Notes: generated by a model not told the origin, from the sequence alone. DNA of 64,000 nt from JABCYV01 sp963729325 (GCA_963729325.1 CAVSNS010000051.1:62001-126000); one strand, 5' to 3'; positions 36,902 to 47,094 are shown, numbered from the stretch's first letter. Numbers and translations are program-made.

Positions 36902-39758
36902 ATGAAACTTACGCCTCGACCGACGGCGCGCAGGTGTGCGTGTTCGGGTCGACTTTCGTGGCGGACCCTCTGGAGCGTCGGCCTGGGATTATTTTTGTGC
37001 TTGCCCGGCCTGGCCGAAGCTCCCGCCGCTGTTCCCAGCCCGGTTGATCCTCTGCCCCAGGACAGCGGCACTCTCGGACTGAAACAGATGCTGCTCCGGC
37101 TGCAGACCACGGCGCGCCTGATGCAGACTACTGCGCATCCTGATGACGAAGACGGCGGCATGTTGACGCTGGAATCTCGCGGCAAAGGCGCGAGTGTATT
37201 ACTGCTGACCCTGAATCGTGGCGAAGGTGGACAAAACAAAGTCGGCAGTAATTTGTTCGACGTGCTGGGCGTCTTACGTACTTTGGAGCTGACTGCCTCG
37301 GATCGCTATTACGGAGTCGAACAGCGGTTTAGTCGCGTGGCAGATTTTGGCTTCTCAAAAAGCGCGGAGGAAACTTTTCAAAAGTGGCAAGGTCACGACG
37401 TCGCCTCTGGCCGACATGGTGCGTGTGATTCGGACTTTTCGCCCCGACGTGCTGGTGGCAAGATTCTCCGGAACTGAACGTGATGGGCACGGCCATCATC
37501 AGGCCTCAGCAATTCTTACCAAGGAAGCCTTTCGCGCCGCGGCGGACCCTAATCGCTTTCCGGAACAAATCAAGGAGGGCCTTCTACCCTGGCAACCGAA
37601 GAAGCTTTACATCGGCAATGTATGCGGGTTTGGAGCGACAACTTGCCCGCCAGAAAACTACACGGTCAAACTGAATACTGGAGAATTTAGTCCCGCGCTG
37701 GGCATGTCATATGCGCAATTTGCTATGGAAGGCTTGAGGCATCAGCTTCTCAGGGAGCAGGGGCGTGGACGGTTGATCCCGGGGACCGTTTTGCGTTCTA
37801 CAAGCTAGTGGACTCGGTATTGCCTTCAACCACAGACAAAGACGGTCACGAGAAGGATTTCTTTGACGGAATTGACACCAGCTTGCCGGGATTAGCTTCG
37901 CGGCTGGGGGCGGAAGAAACCAAAGTGCCGTGGCTGCATGGAGAGTTGGTGCAGATCGCGGACGGTCTGAAGCAGGCGGCGGAGAAGAGCCAACAAGGAT
38001 CCGAGTAGCGCTGCCACGCCACTTTACGCAGCGCTCGACGGTCTACATTCCGCAAAAGCACGTATGGATGGAAGTGAGCTCGATCAACAAGCCAGCGAAG
38101 AAATCGGGAATCGACTGGACAAAAAGCAGCGACAAGCTCAGACCGCGCTCAATCTGGCTATGAATGTATCCCTCGAGGCGACCTGTCGCCCGCCGAAAGG
38201 GCCGCAGTCAGGGCTACCGGGCGAGCAGGATGCTCTAACCGTCGTCTCCCCCGGTCAGAAGTTAACAATCATTGCAAAGCTGCACAACGGATCGCACCGC
38301 TCTCTGCGAAATCCAAAAGGCGGAATTGGAGAGTCCGGCAGAGGTTGGGATGAACGCGCGTACGCGGATCAGACCACCGTCGCGCCGGGAGAAGACTATT
38401 ATGCCAATTTCGCAGTGCAGGTCCCGAGCAGACGCTCAGTTTACCCGCCCCTATTGGCATCGTGACAACCCGGAGACGGATGCGGTCAACACGGTCGACG
38501 ACAAAGCTTATGCGACCCTTGCCTTCCCTCCTCCGCCGTTGCATGTCCGCGTCAGGTACGAAATCGCGCCGCGCAAAGGGATTAAATTGCCGGCTCCCGA
38601 TACCTTTGACCAACTGCGTCTGCGAAAACCGCCCGAGCAAGGGCATAACCCAGAGGGGGAAATATCCGACGGGCGTCTTCGTTCAGTTTCTGGACGACAA
38701 AGGCGTCGGAGCGGAAACGCCCGCTGGCGGTCGCACCGGTTTTCTCCGTGAACTTGAACCAGGTGAGCAGGTAATTCCGGTAAAGGGTGGCGGCTCGACG
38801 AGCGTGAAAGTCGGCGTGAACTGTAATCTCACAGGAGCGCCCAAGGGGACACTTCATCTGGAAGCGCCGTCGGGTTGGCGCTTCGAACCATCGAGAACTC
38901 CCGGTGGAATTCCACCGGCGCGGCGAGAGGCAGGACTTTCATTTCAAAGTATTTCCAGCCAGCTTGAAGGAGGGCCGAGCTGAGGTTCGCGCCGTGCTCG
39001 AATCGGGCGGCGTGAAATATACCGAAGGCTATACTGTCGTCACCCGTGAGGATCTCGACACCTTTTACTACTACCAGCCCGCCATTCAGCGCGTCAGCAT
39101 CGTCGACGTGAAAATTCCGAAAGACCTAAAAGTCGGCTACATCATGGGCGCGGGAGACGATATTCCGACCGTGCTGCAGCAGATCGGAATGGACGTTACC
39201 ACCATTCCGGCGGAGAAAATCGCGAGCGAAGACCTGAGCCGCTACGGAACTATTGTTCTTGGCATCCGCGCCTACGACACCGAAAAAGACATCGCCACAA
39301 ATAACAAGAAGTTGCTCGACTACGTTTTCGCGGGCGGCACTCTGATCGCGCAATACAACACCGGAGTCGGGGACTTCAATGGCGGACACTTCACGCCCTA
39401 TCCTGCGCAACTGAGCCGTGCGCGAGTTTCAGTGGAGGAAGCCCCGGTTGACATTCTCGCTCCAGACGACGGAATCTTTCATTTCCCCAACCCGATCACG
39501 CCGCGCGACTTTGACGGTTGGGTGCAGGAACGTGGGCTGTATTTCATGGGGCAGTGGGACAGCAACTTCAAGCCGCTACTGGCTTCTCACGATCCCGGCG
39601 AGCAGCCGCAGAAGGGCGGTTTGTTGCGCGCGCAGTATGGCAAAGGCACTTACATCTATACCGGGTATGCGTTTTTCCGTCAGTTGCCAGCCGGCGTTCC
39701 GGGAGCGATTCGCCTGTATGTGAATCTGCTGAGCGCAGGACATGAGGGCACGCGCTAG
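36902..39758 (+). pseudogene. PIG-L (LmbE-like) deacetylase family protein, about eight frameshifts
   Basis: The N-terminus has a leader (LWSVGLGLFLCLPGLAEA) and the zinc-binding motif TTAHPDDEDGG of N-acetylglucosaminyl deacetylases, with LTLNRGEGGQN and RFSGTERDGHGHHQAS (second metal site). The long C-terminal region ends with IPTVLQQIGMDVTTIPAEKI, GGTLIAQYNTGVGDF and YIYTGYAFFRQLPAGVPGA, a ThuA/glutamine-amidotransferase-like fold. Coding is continuous only if the frame is changed near 37395, 37755, 37998, 38310, 38345, 38430, 38650 and 38905. With those repairs the protein would have about 950 residues. Either the gene is decaying or this stretch is poorly sequenced. Relatives are secreted deacetylases of unknown substrate. 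Confidence 0.75.
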
Positions 39759-39885
39759 TTGGTCGTTCGTCCATTGGTCGCGTGTCGGCGGAATCTTTTG
39801 GAATCCGGACTTCGATCTCCATTTAAGCGTAACCCGATCTGGTGAAGCTCATGGTCCTCACCAAAGACCAAGGACGAACGACCAA
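39759..39885. repeat. inverted repeat overlapping the permease start
   Basis: TTGGTCGTTCGTCC (39759-39772) and GGACGAACGACCAA (39872-39885) are perfect 14-base inverted copies about 100 bases apart. The right arm, with neighbouring GGTCCTCACCAAAGACCAA, supplies the first codons of the permease frame. From memory, GGTC-CTTGGTC-TTCGTCC strings are dispersed repeats in Acidobacteriota. Confidence 0.55.
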
Positions 39886-41356
39886 CGACTCACAACAAAC
39901 TCCCCTCATCCGCGGAATTGGCGTGGGAAGTGCCACCGCACTCAACATGATCGACATGATCGGCGTGGGGCCATTCATCACCATGCCGCTGATCGTGAGC
40001 GCTATGGGTGGACCACAGGCCATGCTGGGCTGGATAGTGGGCGCCCTTTTTGCCATGTGCGACGGCCTGGTGTGGGCTGAACTCGGAGCGGCCATGCCAG
40101 GCTCTGGCGGCTCCTATCGCTACTTGCGAGAGATTTACGGTCCCAACCGTCTTGGGCGATTGATTTCGTTTCTCTTCATCTGGCAGCTCTCCTTCAGCGC
40201 GCCCATGTCCATTGCCACCGGCGCAATCGGACTCGCTGGCTATGCTTCCTATTTCTGGCCAGGTCTCGAACGCCGCTACGCTGGGCATGACTGGAATCTG
40301 CAAGTTCCGCTGATAGGAACCTTGCAGATGCACTGGCTGGTTTCTGGAGCGACCTTCGTGGCGATTGGTATCGTCCTCTTGGCGCTCGTCCTGCTCTATC
40401 GCAAAATCACCACCATTGGCTGGATGTCAAAGCTGCTGTTGAGCGGCGTATTGATGATCGTGGGGTGGATCATTGTCTCCGGACTATCCCACTTTGACGC
40501 CGCGCGCGCCTTCAGTTTTCCGCCGAACGCGTTCCAGCTATCGTCGCGATTCTTTCTTGGTCTCGGATCGGCCATGCTGATCGCCACTTATGATTATTGG
40601 GGCTACTACAATGTTTGTTTTCTCGGCGACGAAGTGAAAGACCCCGGCAAAACCATTCCTCGCGCGCTATTGCTATCCATTCTGTTGGTGGGCTGTCTAT
40701 ATGTGGTGATGAACATCAGCATTCTGGCGGTGGTTCCGTGGCAGGAGATGGTGCAGTCCGGACAGTCCAATCATGGTCTGTATGTAGTTTCGATTTTCAT
40801 GCAGCGGATTTACGGACATTGGGCCGCCGGTCTGGCCACAGGTCTGGTGATGTGGACGGCTTTCGCATCGGTCTTTTCTCTGCTTCTGGGATACTCCCGT
40901 GTGCCTTACGCCGCCGCTGTTGATGGCAATTACTTCCGCGCATTTGCTCGCGTGCATCCGAAATACCGCTTTCCTTATGTATCACTGCTCGCGCTGGGCA
41001 GCGTCGCGATGTTATTTTGTTTTTTTTCGCTCGCAGACGTGATCGCCGCCTTGGTCGTGATTCGCATTACATTGCAGTTTCTGGTGCAGGCGATCGGACT
41101 GATCGTGTTGCGCATCCGGCGCCCGGACATGCCCCGCCCATTCCGGATGTGGCTCTATCCGTTGCCTGCATTGATCGCTTCGGTCGGCTTCGTGTTTATT
41201 CTCATCTCCCGAACTGACTCGACGAAAGAAATTCGCTATGCGCTGCTGATTCTGGTCGCCGGAGTGGTGATTTACATGATTCGGGCGTGGCCTAAGCGCG
41301 AGTGGCCCTTCGGAGGAGCAATTCCGGCCGCAGTTTCGGAGGTCTCGACGAATTGA
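39842..41356 (+). CDS. APC-family amino acid permease
   Basis: The 504-residue inner-membrane transporter of the amino acid-polyamine-organocation superfamily has about 12 hydrophobic helices. The first helix holds SATALNMIDMIGVGPFITMP, where IGVGPF is the broken-helix substrate motif of APC carriers. WAELGAAMPGSGGSYRYLRE is the conserved loop after TM2, and GDEVKDPGKTIPRALLL is the TM6-7 loop. The start is uncertain: GTG 39842 or ATG 39851, both within an inverted-repeat sequence, so the true start might have been altered. It precedes the MFS gene by two bases, so the two are probably cotranscribed. Substrate is unknown, amino acids being most likely. Confidence 0.88.
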   Translation: MKLMVLTKDQGRTTNDSQQTPLIRGIGVGSATALNMIDMIGVGPFITMPLIVSAMGGPQAMLGWIVGALFAMCDGLVWAELGAAMPGSGGSYRYLREIYGPNRLGRLISFLFIWQLSFSAPMSIATGAIGLAGYASYFWPGLERRYAGHDWNLQVPLIGTLQMHWLVSGATFVAIGIVLLALVLLYRKITTIGWMSKLLLSGVLMIVGWIIVSGLSHFDAARAFSFPPNAFQLSSRFFLGLGSAMLIATYDYWGYYNVCFLGDEVKDPGKTIPRALLLSILLVGCLYVVMNISILAVVPWQEMVQSGQSNHGLYVVSIFMQRIYGHWAAGLATGLVMWTAFASVFSLLLGYSRVPYAAAVDGNYFRAFARVHPKYRFPYVSLLALGSVAMLFCFFSLADVIAALVVIRITLQFLVQAIGLIVLRIRRPDMPRPFRMWLYPLPALIASVGFVFILISRTDSTKEIRYALLILVAGVVIYMIRAWPKREWPFGGAIPAAVSEVSTN

Positions 41357-41358
41357 CC

Positions 41359-42630
41359 ATGGCTGAGGCGGTGAAAACATCGATGCCGGAACGCTGGCCT
41401 GCGAGATCCGCGAGTTCTGCATGGGCGCCTTTGGGAGAGCCACTCTTCCGCTCGCTCTGGATTGCGGCTGTAATCTCCTACACCGGTACCTGGATGCAAA
41501 ACGTTGGCGCGGGCTGGCTGATGACTCAGCTCACAGTCTCTCCATTGATGGTTGGCTTGGTGCAGGCTGCCATGACGGTCCCGGTATTTTTGGTGATTTT
41601 GCCTGCGGGCGCGCTGGCTGACATGGTGGATCGCCGCCGCTTTCTTCTGATCACGCAAGGCTGGATGGTTCTCGCCTCGGGGTTGCTGGGGGTCTTCACG
41701 TTGCTCGGCGCCGTCACCCCGTGGATGCTGCTCTTATTCACTTTTCTCCTCGGGCTGGGCGCGGTGATGAACGATCCCGCTTGGCAAGCTATCACGCCTG
41801 AGATTGTCTCGCCGGAAAACCACTCTCCCGCCGTGGCTTTGAACTCCGTGGGCTTCAATGTCGCCCGCGCCGTCGGCCCGGCGTTCGGCGGCCTGGTGAT
41901 CGCCGCTGCAGGCTCTGGAGTTGCGTTCCTGCTCAATGCCGCTTCTTTCTTCGGAGTGATCCTCTTTCTCTACCGCTGGAGGCGACCTCATTGCGAGCAT
42001 GTTGAAACCGGGCGCGTGAGCGATGCTCTGATCGCCGGTCTGCGCTATGTACGCGGTGCTCCCCTGGTCCGTTCAGTGCTGATCCGTACCGGTGCTTTCA
42101 GCCTGGCTGCAAGTTCCCTGCCCGCCTTGCTGCCAATCCTTGCTCGCCCCCACGGCGCCACCGGCTATGGACTGCTGCTAGGCTGCTTCGGCCTCGGAGC
42201 CTTGGCTGGCGCCTCAGTTTTGCCTCGATTACGCACTAGGCTTTCGGTGGATGGATTAATCGTATTCGCCATCCTACTGTTCGCGACTATGACTTTCGCC
42301 GCTGGACGCGTGCAAACTTTCAGCTCGCTTAGCCTGGTACTGTTCGCCAGCGGCACGGCATGGATCGGAATCCTTGCGTGCTTGAATGTCGCCGCCCAGA
42401 CCATGTCCCCATCGTGGCTGCGTGCTCGCGCGCTTTCCATGTATTTGCTCGTATTGCAGGGAGGAATGGCCTTGGGCAGCGCCGCCTGGGGAGCGCTGGC
42501 GACCAAGGTCGGGATTCCCACGGCTCTTCTGTGCTCCTCAGTCGCCCTCGCTGCGGGGCTATTTACGGTTCGCGGCCACCGGCTCACGTCGCAGGAATTA
42601 GAATTTTCGCCCGCAGTCGTGCGGGATTAG
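41359..42630 (+). CDS. MFS transporter (MFS_3, EntS-like exporter)
   Basis: The 423-residue major-facilitator protein starts MAEAVKTSMPERWPARS at 41359, two bases after the permease stop. The first helix region is FRSLWIAAVISYTGTWMQNV, close to the MFS_3 exporters (enterobactin exporter-like). The loop 2-3 motif is PAGALADMVDRRRFLL. About 12 helices are visible. Relatives export siderophores or drugs; here no siderophore genes are nearby. Cotranscription with an amino acid permease gives no clear hint of substrate. Confidence 0.87.
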   Translation: MAEAVKTSMPERWPARSASSAWAPLGEPLFRSLWIAAVISYTGTWMQNVGAGWLMTQLTVSPLMVGLVQAAMTVPVFLVILPAGALADMVDRRRFLLITQGWMVLASGLLGVFTLLGAVTPWMLLLFTFLLGLGAVMNDPAWQAITPEIVSPENHSPAVALNSVGFNVARAVGPAFGGLVIAAAGSGVAFLLNAASFFGVILFLYRWRRPHCEHVETGRVSDALIAGLRYVRGAPLVRSVLIRTGAFSLAASSLPALLPILARPHGATGYGLLLGCFGLGALAGASVLPRLRTRLSVDGLIVFAILLFATMTFAAGRVQTFSSLSLVLFASGTAWIGILACLNVAAQTMSPSWLRARALSMYLLVLQGGMALGSAAWGALATKVGIPTALLCSSVALAAGLFTVRGHRLTSQELEFSPAVVRD

Positions 42631-42679
42631 TGCGGGCCCACATTGGGAGATGATGGTTAAGGTTTTCAAGGAGAATTCA

Positions 42680-43246
42680 ATGATAAAGATGAAGCGTCGG
42701 TTCGCATTTCTGTTCCTGATCGCCGGTTGCAGCATCGCCTGGGCGCAAACCAATAAGCCGGCCGAGCCCCGCACTGTAACTGAAGTGCTGGATCGCGCTC
42801 TCAGCCGCGTGGAAAAACAATTCGTTGCCGCTGCCGATGCTATGCCAGAAGACAAATATTCCTTCGCGCCCACCAGTGGCGAGTTCAAAGGCGTGCGCAC
42901 GTTCGCTGAGCAGGTGAAGCATGTGGCAGCGGTAAATTACATGGTCGCAGGCGCCGTTCTGGGAGAAAAGCCGCCGGTTGAACTGGGCAGCGAAAATGGC
43001 CCTGACTCCATTAAGACTAAAGCAGATGCGATGAAGTTTTTGAGAGATTCATTCACCTACATGCACAAAGCGGCTCTGACAGTTGATGCCGCAAACCTGG
43101 TGGAACCTATCAAGAATCCATTTGGAGAAGCGCCAGTCACTCGCCTGGCGATGGCCAGTGGAATCGTAGGGCACTGCTTTGATCACTATGGCCAGATGGT
43201 GGAATATCTGCGAATGAACAGTATCATTCCGCCCGCGAGCCGCTGA
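42680..43246 (+). CDS. secreted DinB-superfamily protein
   Basis: The 188-residue protein starts MIKMKRRFAFLFLIAGCSIA at 42680 behind AAGGAG, with a signal peptide (ending near AWAQ; a Cys in the leader could instead be a lipobox-like site). The mature part is a four-helix DinB-like fold. FAEQVKHVAAVNYMVAG and GHCFDHYGQMVEYLRMN give the His residues expected for the metal triad of the superfamily. These proteins are putative metal-dependent transferases or hydrolases; a periplasmic role is inferred from the leader. Its stop lies 23 bases inside the convergent homoserine kinase gene. Confidence 0.82.
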   Translation: MIKMKRRFAFLFLIAGCSIAWAQTNKPAEPRTVTEVLDRALSRVEKQFVAAADAMPEDKYSFAPTSGEFKGVRTFAEQVKHVAAVNYMVAGAVLGEKPPVELGSENGPDSIKTKADAMKFLRDSFTYMHKAALTVDAANLVEPIKNPFGEAPVTRLAMASGIVGHCFDHYGQMVEYLRMNSIIPPASR

Positions 43247-44207
43247 TCGGACGCTTACCCGTCAGGAGACGACTGCTTTGGCGGGCTCCTTGCGAGGAGA
43301 TTGCGATAGAAATAAGTTCCGCGGATAGTCCATGCTCGCGCAGATGCGTCTCGATCTGCGCCTTCACGCGCTTTGGTTTGACTTTCGTATCCAGGAAAAT
43401 CAACACCGATGGGCCCGCTCCGCTTAGCGCCACCCCCAGGATCTCTGGCGTTTTGGTGAATTTCTGCAATGCCGGCAGCAATGGGCACAGAGCAGCCCGG
43501 TAGGGTTGATGGAGACGGTCTTCGAGTGCGGCCCCCAGCAAATCGGAGCGTCCTTGAACGAAAGCTGCCAGCAGTAACATGGAATTCTGAATATTTGCAA
43601 CGGCATCCGTCCTGGAATATTGGACGGGCAAAACCCGGCGTGCCTGTTCCGTGGATAAACTCTCTTTCGGCACCGCCAGCAGCAAAGGCCAACGGTCCGT
43701 CGGGGCGACGCGAATGAATCGGGCTTCGCCTTCGGCTGACATTCGTGCCACGGCCAACCCCCCTAGCCAGCAAGCGGCGGCGTTGTCGGGATGATGCTCG
43801 CGACGGGAAGCCTCCCCGACAATGCGCTCATCCGCCCAATTTAATTTGCCAAAATGTACCGCCAAGGCGATCCCTGCCAACCGCGCCGCAGCCGACGAGC
43901 CGCACCCCTTGCCGATAGGAATCTGATTCTGAATGTTTAGCGCAAGCGGCTGTACGGCCTTGCCTTCCGCCAGCATAACTTCACGGTAAGTAGTCAGGAT
44001 GAGGTGCTGGTCCAGCTGGCCGCAGATTTCGGCGTCTCGTCCGCGAGCTATGATGGAAAATTGGTTCGCAGCTCGCGCTCGCACTTTGAGGAACAAACTG
44101 AGGGCCAGTGCCGCCGCATCAAAGGCCGGTCCCAGGTTAGCGGACGTAGCCGGCAACACAACCTCGAACCACGAACTCGCGCGCCGGTGACTTGCCTTTC
44201 CGGTCAT
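43224..44207 (-). CDS. thrB: homoserine kinase
   Basis: It phosphorylates homoserine in threonine synthesis, giving the substrate for ThrC. The 327-residue GHMP kinase starts MTGKASHRRASSWFEV. Motif 1 is VVLPATSANLGPAFDAAALA; motif 2, the phosphate loop, is IPIGKGCGSSAAARLAG; motif 3 is GVALSGAGPSVLIFL. All are intact in one frame. It begins 22 bases downstream of the thrC stop, so the two form a thrC-thrB operon. A TTG at 44219 is an alternative start. The C-terminus overlaps the convergent DinB-like gene by 23 bases. Confidence 0.9.
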   Translation of the reverse strand: MTGKASHRRASSWFEVVLPATSANLGPAFDAAALALSLFLKVRARAANQFSIIARGRDAEICGQLDQHLILTTYREVMLAEGKAVQPLALNIQNQIPIGKGCGSSAAARLAGIALAVHFGKLNWADERIVGEASRREHHPDNAAACWLGGLAVARMSAEGEARFIRVAPTDRWPLLLAVPKESLSTEQARRVLPVQYSRTDAVANIQNSMLLLAAFVQGRSDLLGAALEDRLHQPYRAALCPLLPALQKFTKTPEILGVALSGAGPSVLIFLDTKVKPKRVKAQIETHLREHGLSAELISIAISSQGARQSSRLLTGKRPISGSRAE

Positions 44208-44229
44208 GTGATGTAGCAAATAGCGCGCT

Positions 44230-45600
44230 TCAGGATGTTTTCTCCGCCGTCTCCAGCACCTTCAAAACCGCATCCACGCTGGCCTCCAGCACCATGGGTC
44301 CGCGCTGCTGGGGAGCCAAAATTTTCGACTCCTCCTCGTGCGCCGTTCCTACAAACAGGTCTCCACGATGAAACTTCAGCGTGAAGTCGGGGTCCTTCAG
44401 CAAATGTCCAGTCAAGATCAGAACGACGGTTTCATCCGGATCGACGAACCTCTGCCGCACCAGCTTTTTCAACCCCGCCAGCGTCACCGCAGAAGCCGGC
44501 TCGCAACCAACGCCATCCGACCCAATTTCCGCCTTGGCCAGCGCAATCTCAACTTCGCTCACCTGCTCTACGGTACCGCCGGTCGCTTCCAGCACGCGCA
44601 CTGCCTTTTTCCACGACCCGGGATTGCCGATACGAATGGCGGTGGCCATGGTGTCGGCTTGTACAGGAACCAGTTTCTTGCCGCCAGTTTCACGCACGGT
44701 ACGCACTAGAGCATTCGCGCCTTCAGCCTGGATCACGGAAAGCTTTGGCAACTTCGGGATGAACCCGAGTTCCTTCATCTCCACCAGTGCCTTTCCCAGG
44801 GCTGAGGAATTTCCCAGGTTTCCGCCAGGAACGATTACATGGTCCGGCACTCGCCAATCGAATTGTTCTAGCAACTCGTAAGCTACAGTCTTTTGACCTT
44901 CCAGCCGAAACGGATTGATCGAATTCAGCAGATATATTGGCATCCGATTGACGATTTCACTCAGTAGCCGCATGCAGCCATCAAAGTCGGTTTTCACTTG
45001 GCAAGTGAGCGCGCCGTAATCGAGGGCCTGGGAAAGTTTGCTCCACGAGATCTTCCCGTCCGGAATCAGCACCAGGCTACGCATGCCCCCCCGCGCTGCG
45101 TACGCCGCCATCGAAGCGGAAGTATTGCCGGTGGACGCGCAAGCCACCCAGCGAAATCCATCTTCGCGAGCGAACGATGCCGCCACCGTCATACCCGTGT
45201 CCTTGAAGGATCCCGTGGGATTCATCCCGAGGTGCTTGGCATATAGCTGGCGAACTCCGGCAGAGCGAGCACATCGTGAAAGTTCGTAGAGTGGAGTGTT
45301 GCCTTCGCGCAGAGTGATGGCGGCATGGCTTTCTCCGAGCGCGGGCAGAACTTCGCGAAAACGCCACACTCCGCTTTCATCCATCGGGAGGTGCGAGGCG
45401 CGGCGCTGTCGCCACAGGGCCTTAAGAGCGACCGCGTCGAAATCCGAATGCTTTTCTCCAGCATCAGCCGATTGCGGAAAGATCACTTCGAGCAAATCAC
45501 CGCACTAGGCACAAGCCAGACCCGATTCAGATACGGTTGTGACAGCGCCACAACCGATACAGCGGAGTAAAATCTCGTCGACTCTGGACTTGGTGGCCAT
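44230..45600 (-). CDS. thrC: threonine synthase with an in-frame amber codon in its zinc ribbon
   Basis: This PLP enzyme converts phosphohomoserine to threonine. The core is intact: LREGNTPLYELSR, then KHLGMNPTGSFKDTGMTVAA with the PLP Lys, ACASTGNTSASMAAYA, and VPGGNLGNSSALGKAL. The 421 residues from a TTG at 45495 lack the usual N-terminal zinc ribbon. In the same frame, from an ATG at 45600, the missing part is present: MATKSRVDEILLRCIGCGAV, then LACA, a TAG at 45505-45507, and CGDLLEV. Family members have an ordinary residue, often Tyr, between the paired cysteines, so one base change (TAC/TAT to TAG) explains the stop. It may be a sequencing error or a true nonsense mutation bypassed by the TTG start. 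Confidence 0.88.
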
Positions 45601-45692
45601 GTGTTTATGTAAATGCCGTGGCTGGAAGCTCAGTCAGGATAGCAGACGAGACGAGTCAGCCTGGCTGTTGGTTTTTCACCCTGATGATCGTA

Positions 45693-46162
45693 TCAGCCAA
45701 CCATGTGTGGGCGTTTCGCTGGTTTGCTCTCTATTTGGCGGAGATACTGGTCTGTCTTATTGATCCAATCCGCGCGCGGGGGATTAAAGACGTCCAAGTC
45801 GACTGTGTCCATCAAAGCCTCTGCCCTATGCGGCATGTGCGGAGGAATGGTCAGCACCTCCCCGGCATTCACTACGATCTCTTTGCCGTCGATCCAAAAC
45901 TTCAACGCGCCTTCCAGAATATAAGTAAGCTGCTCGTTGTGATGACTATGCTCGGGAACGACGCAGCCTTTTTTCAGCAACACACGCGCTAGCATGATGT
46001 CCTGTCCTACGACGAACTGCCGCTGCAGCAGCGGATTTAGATTTTCTAACTCGACCGCACTCCACGCGAGATACTTTAGTTCTGCCTTTGTGCTTGCCTT
46101 CTTTTGGGGACGCGCGACTTCTCGCTTTTTGCAGTCTTACCGACACGTTTTGCCTTCGCCAT
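45693..46162 (-). CDS. cupin-domain protein, one apparent frameshift
   Basis: This small cupin has a basic N-terminal extension. The core has the metal-binding motif 1 VVPEHSHHNEQLTYILEG (two His, Glu) and motif 2 IPPHMPHRAEAL. Such cupins are enzymes or sensors of diverse function. The start at 46162 gives MAKAKRVGKTAKSEKSRVPK. A missing A in a run of A near 46107 then moves the frame to KASTKAELKYLAWSAVELE, leading into MLARVLLKKG. About 156 residues result. It lies 36 bases downstream of the SDR gene on the same strand and may be cotranscribed. Confidence 0.78.
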
Positions 46163-46198
46163 TTCAGTATGCCTTTCTTTTATCGAATGATCACGCGG

Positions 46199-46987
46199 CT
46201 ACAACCCCTTATATAGTCCGCCGTCCACCAGAATCGTCTGCCCCGTGATGTACGATGCCCGTTCCGACGCCAGCCACACGATCGTATCCGCAACCTCGCG
46301 CGGCTCGCCCAGGCGTTTGAGAGGAGCATCGGCTGCCCACCCCTCGAAGACTTCCTTTTCGCTTTTGCCCAGCGCCGAAGACCGGGTCTTCGCCAGGTCC
46401 TTAAGCCGGTCGGTGGCCGTGTACCCCGGCGCCACATTGTTGACCAGAATCCCATCTCTGCCAAACTCATTGGCCAGACTCTTCACCAATCCTACGACCG
46501 CCGCGCGAACCGCATTGGAAAGAACCAAATCCGCCACGGGCTGCTTGGTCGTAATGGAGGTGATCGTGATGATTCGTCCCCACCGTTTGCGCTGCATGTG
46601 GGGAATGACTTCGCGGGCGAAATAGACCGTACTCAAGAAGTTCGCGTCCACCGCCTTTCGCCACTCCTCTAGGCTAGCCGCCAGAAATCCTTTCGCCGCA
46701 GGCCCGCCCGCATTGGTGACGCAAATATCTACGCTTCCGAATTTCGCCACCACCGCGTCCACAAAACTGTGGACCGCGCCAGCATCGGTTACGTCGAGTG
46801 CCTGGGCTAACACATCGACACTGTAATGTTTTCGTATCCCGTCCGCGGCCGTCTGTAGCACGGATGCGTTGCGGGCGCACATCGCTACCCGGCATCCCTC
46901 GGCTGCAAAGGCTTCCGCGGTCGCCCTGCCAATGCCCTGGCTCGACGCGGCCACAATGGCGACCCGATCTTTGAGTCCCATATCCAT
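46199..46987 (-). CDS. SDR-family oxidoreductase lacking the YxxxK catalytic pair
   Basis: The 262-residue Rossmann protein starts MDMGLKDRVAIVAASSQGIG at 46987, with the TGxxxGIG-type loop written AASSQGIG. VTNAGGPAAKGF and NFLSTVYFAREVIPHMQ are family typical. The catalytic Ser is present in IITITSITTKQP, but the residues at the Tyr and Lys positions are Ser and Arg (LVLSNAVRAAVVGL). Such SDRs form a known divergent group annotated as 3-oxoacyl-ACP reductases or dehydrogenases. Conventional Tyr/Lys catalysis is not possible, so the activity is uncertain. Its neighbour is the cupin. Confidence 0.85.
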   Translation of the reverse strand: MDMGLKDRVAIVAASSQGIGRATAEAFAAEGCRVAMCARNASVLQTAADGIRKHYSVDVLAQALDVTDAGAVHSFVDAVVAKFGSVDICVTNAGGPAAKGFLAASLEEWRKAVDANFLSTVYFAREVIPHMQRKRWGRIITITSITTKQPVADLVLSNAVRAAVVGLVKSLANEFGRDGILVNNVAPGYTATDRLKDLAKTRSSALGKSEKEVFEGWAADAPLKRLGEPREVADTIVWLASERASYITGQTILVDGGLYKGL

Positions 46988-47094
46988 AAGGTTGGGATTA
47001 TAAAGGCGGCGCACCAAGGCGTGCGACCATGGACGCAAACTCTTGCTCCGTTTGCGGCTGTAACGTTACTCTTGAAAAAGCATAAGGAGTACCC

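Noticed and set aside
45505..45507. TAG in thrC as a recoded (pyrrolysine-type) codon
   Set aside because: The position is a variable residue in the zinc ribbon and no pyrrolysine genes are present; error or nonsense mutation is simpler.
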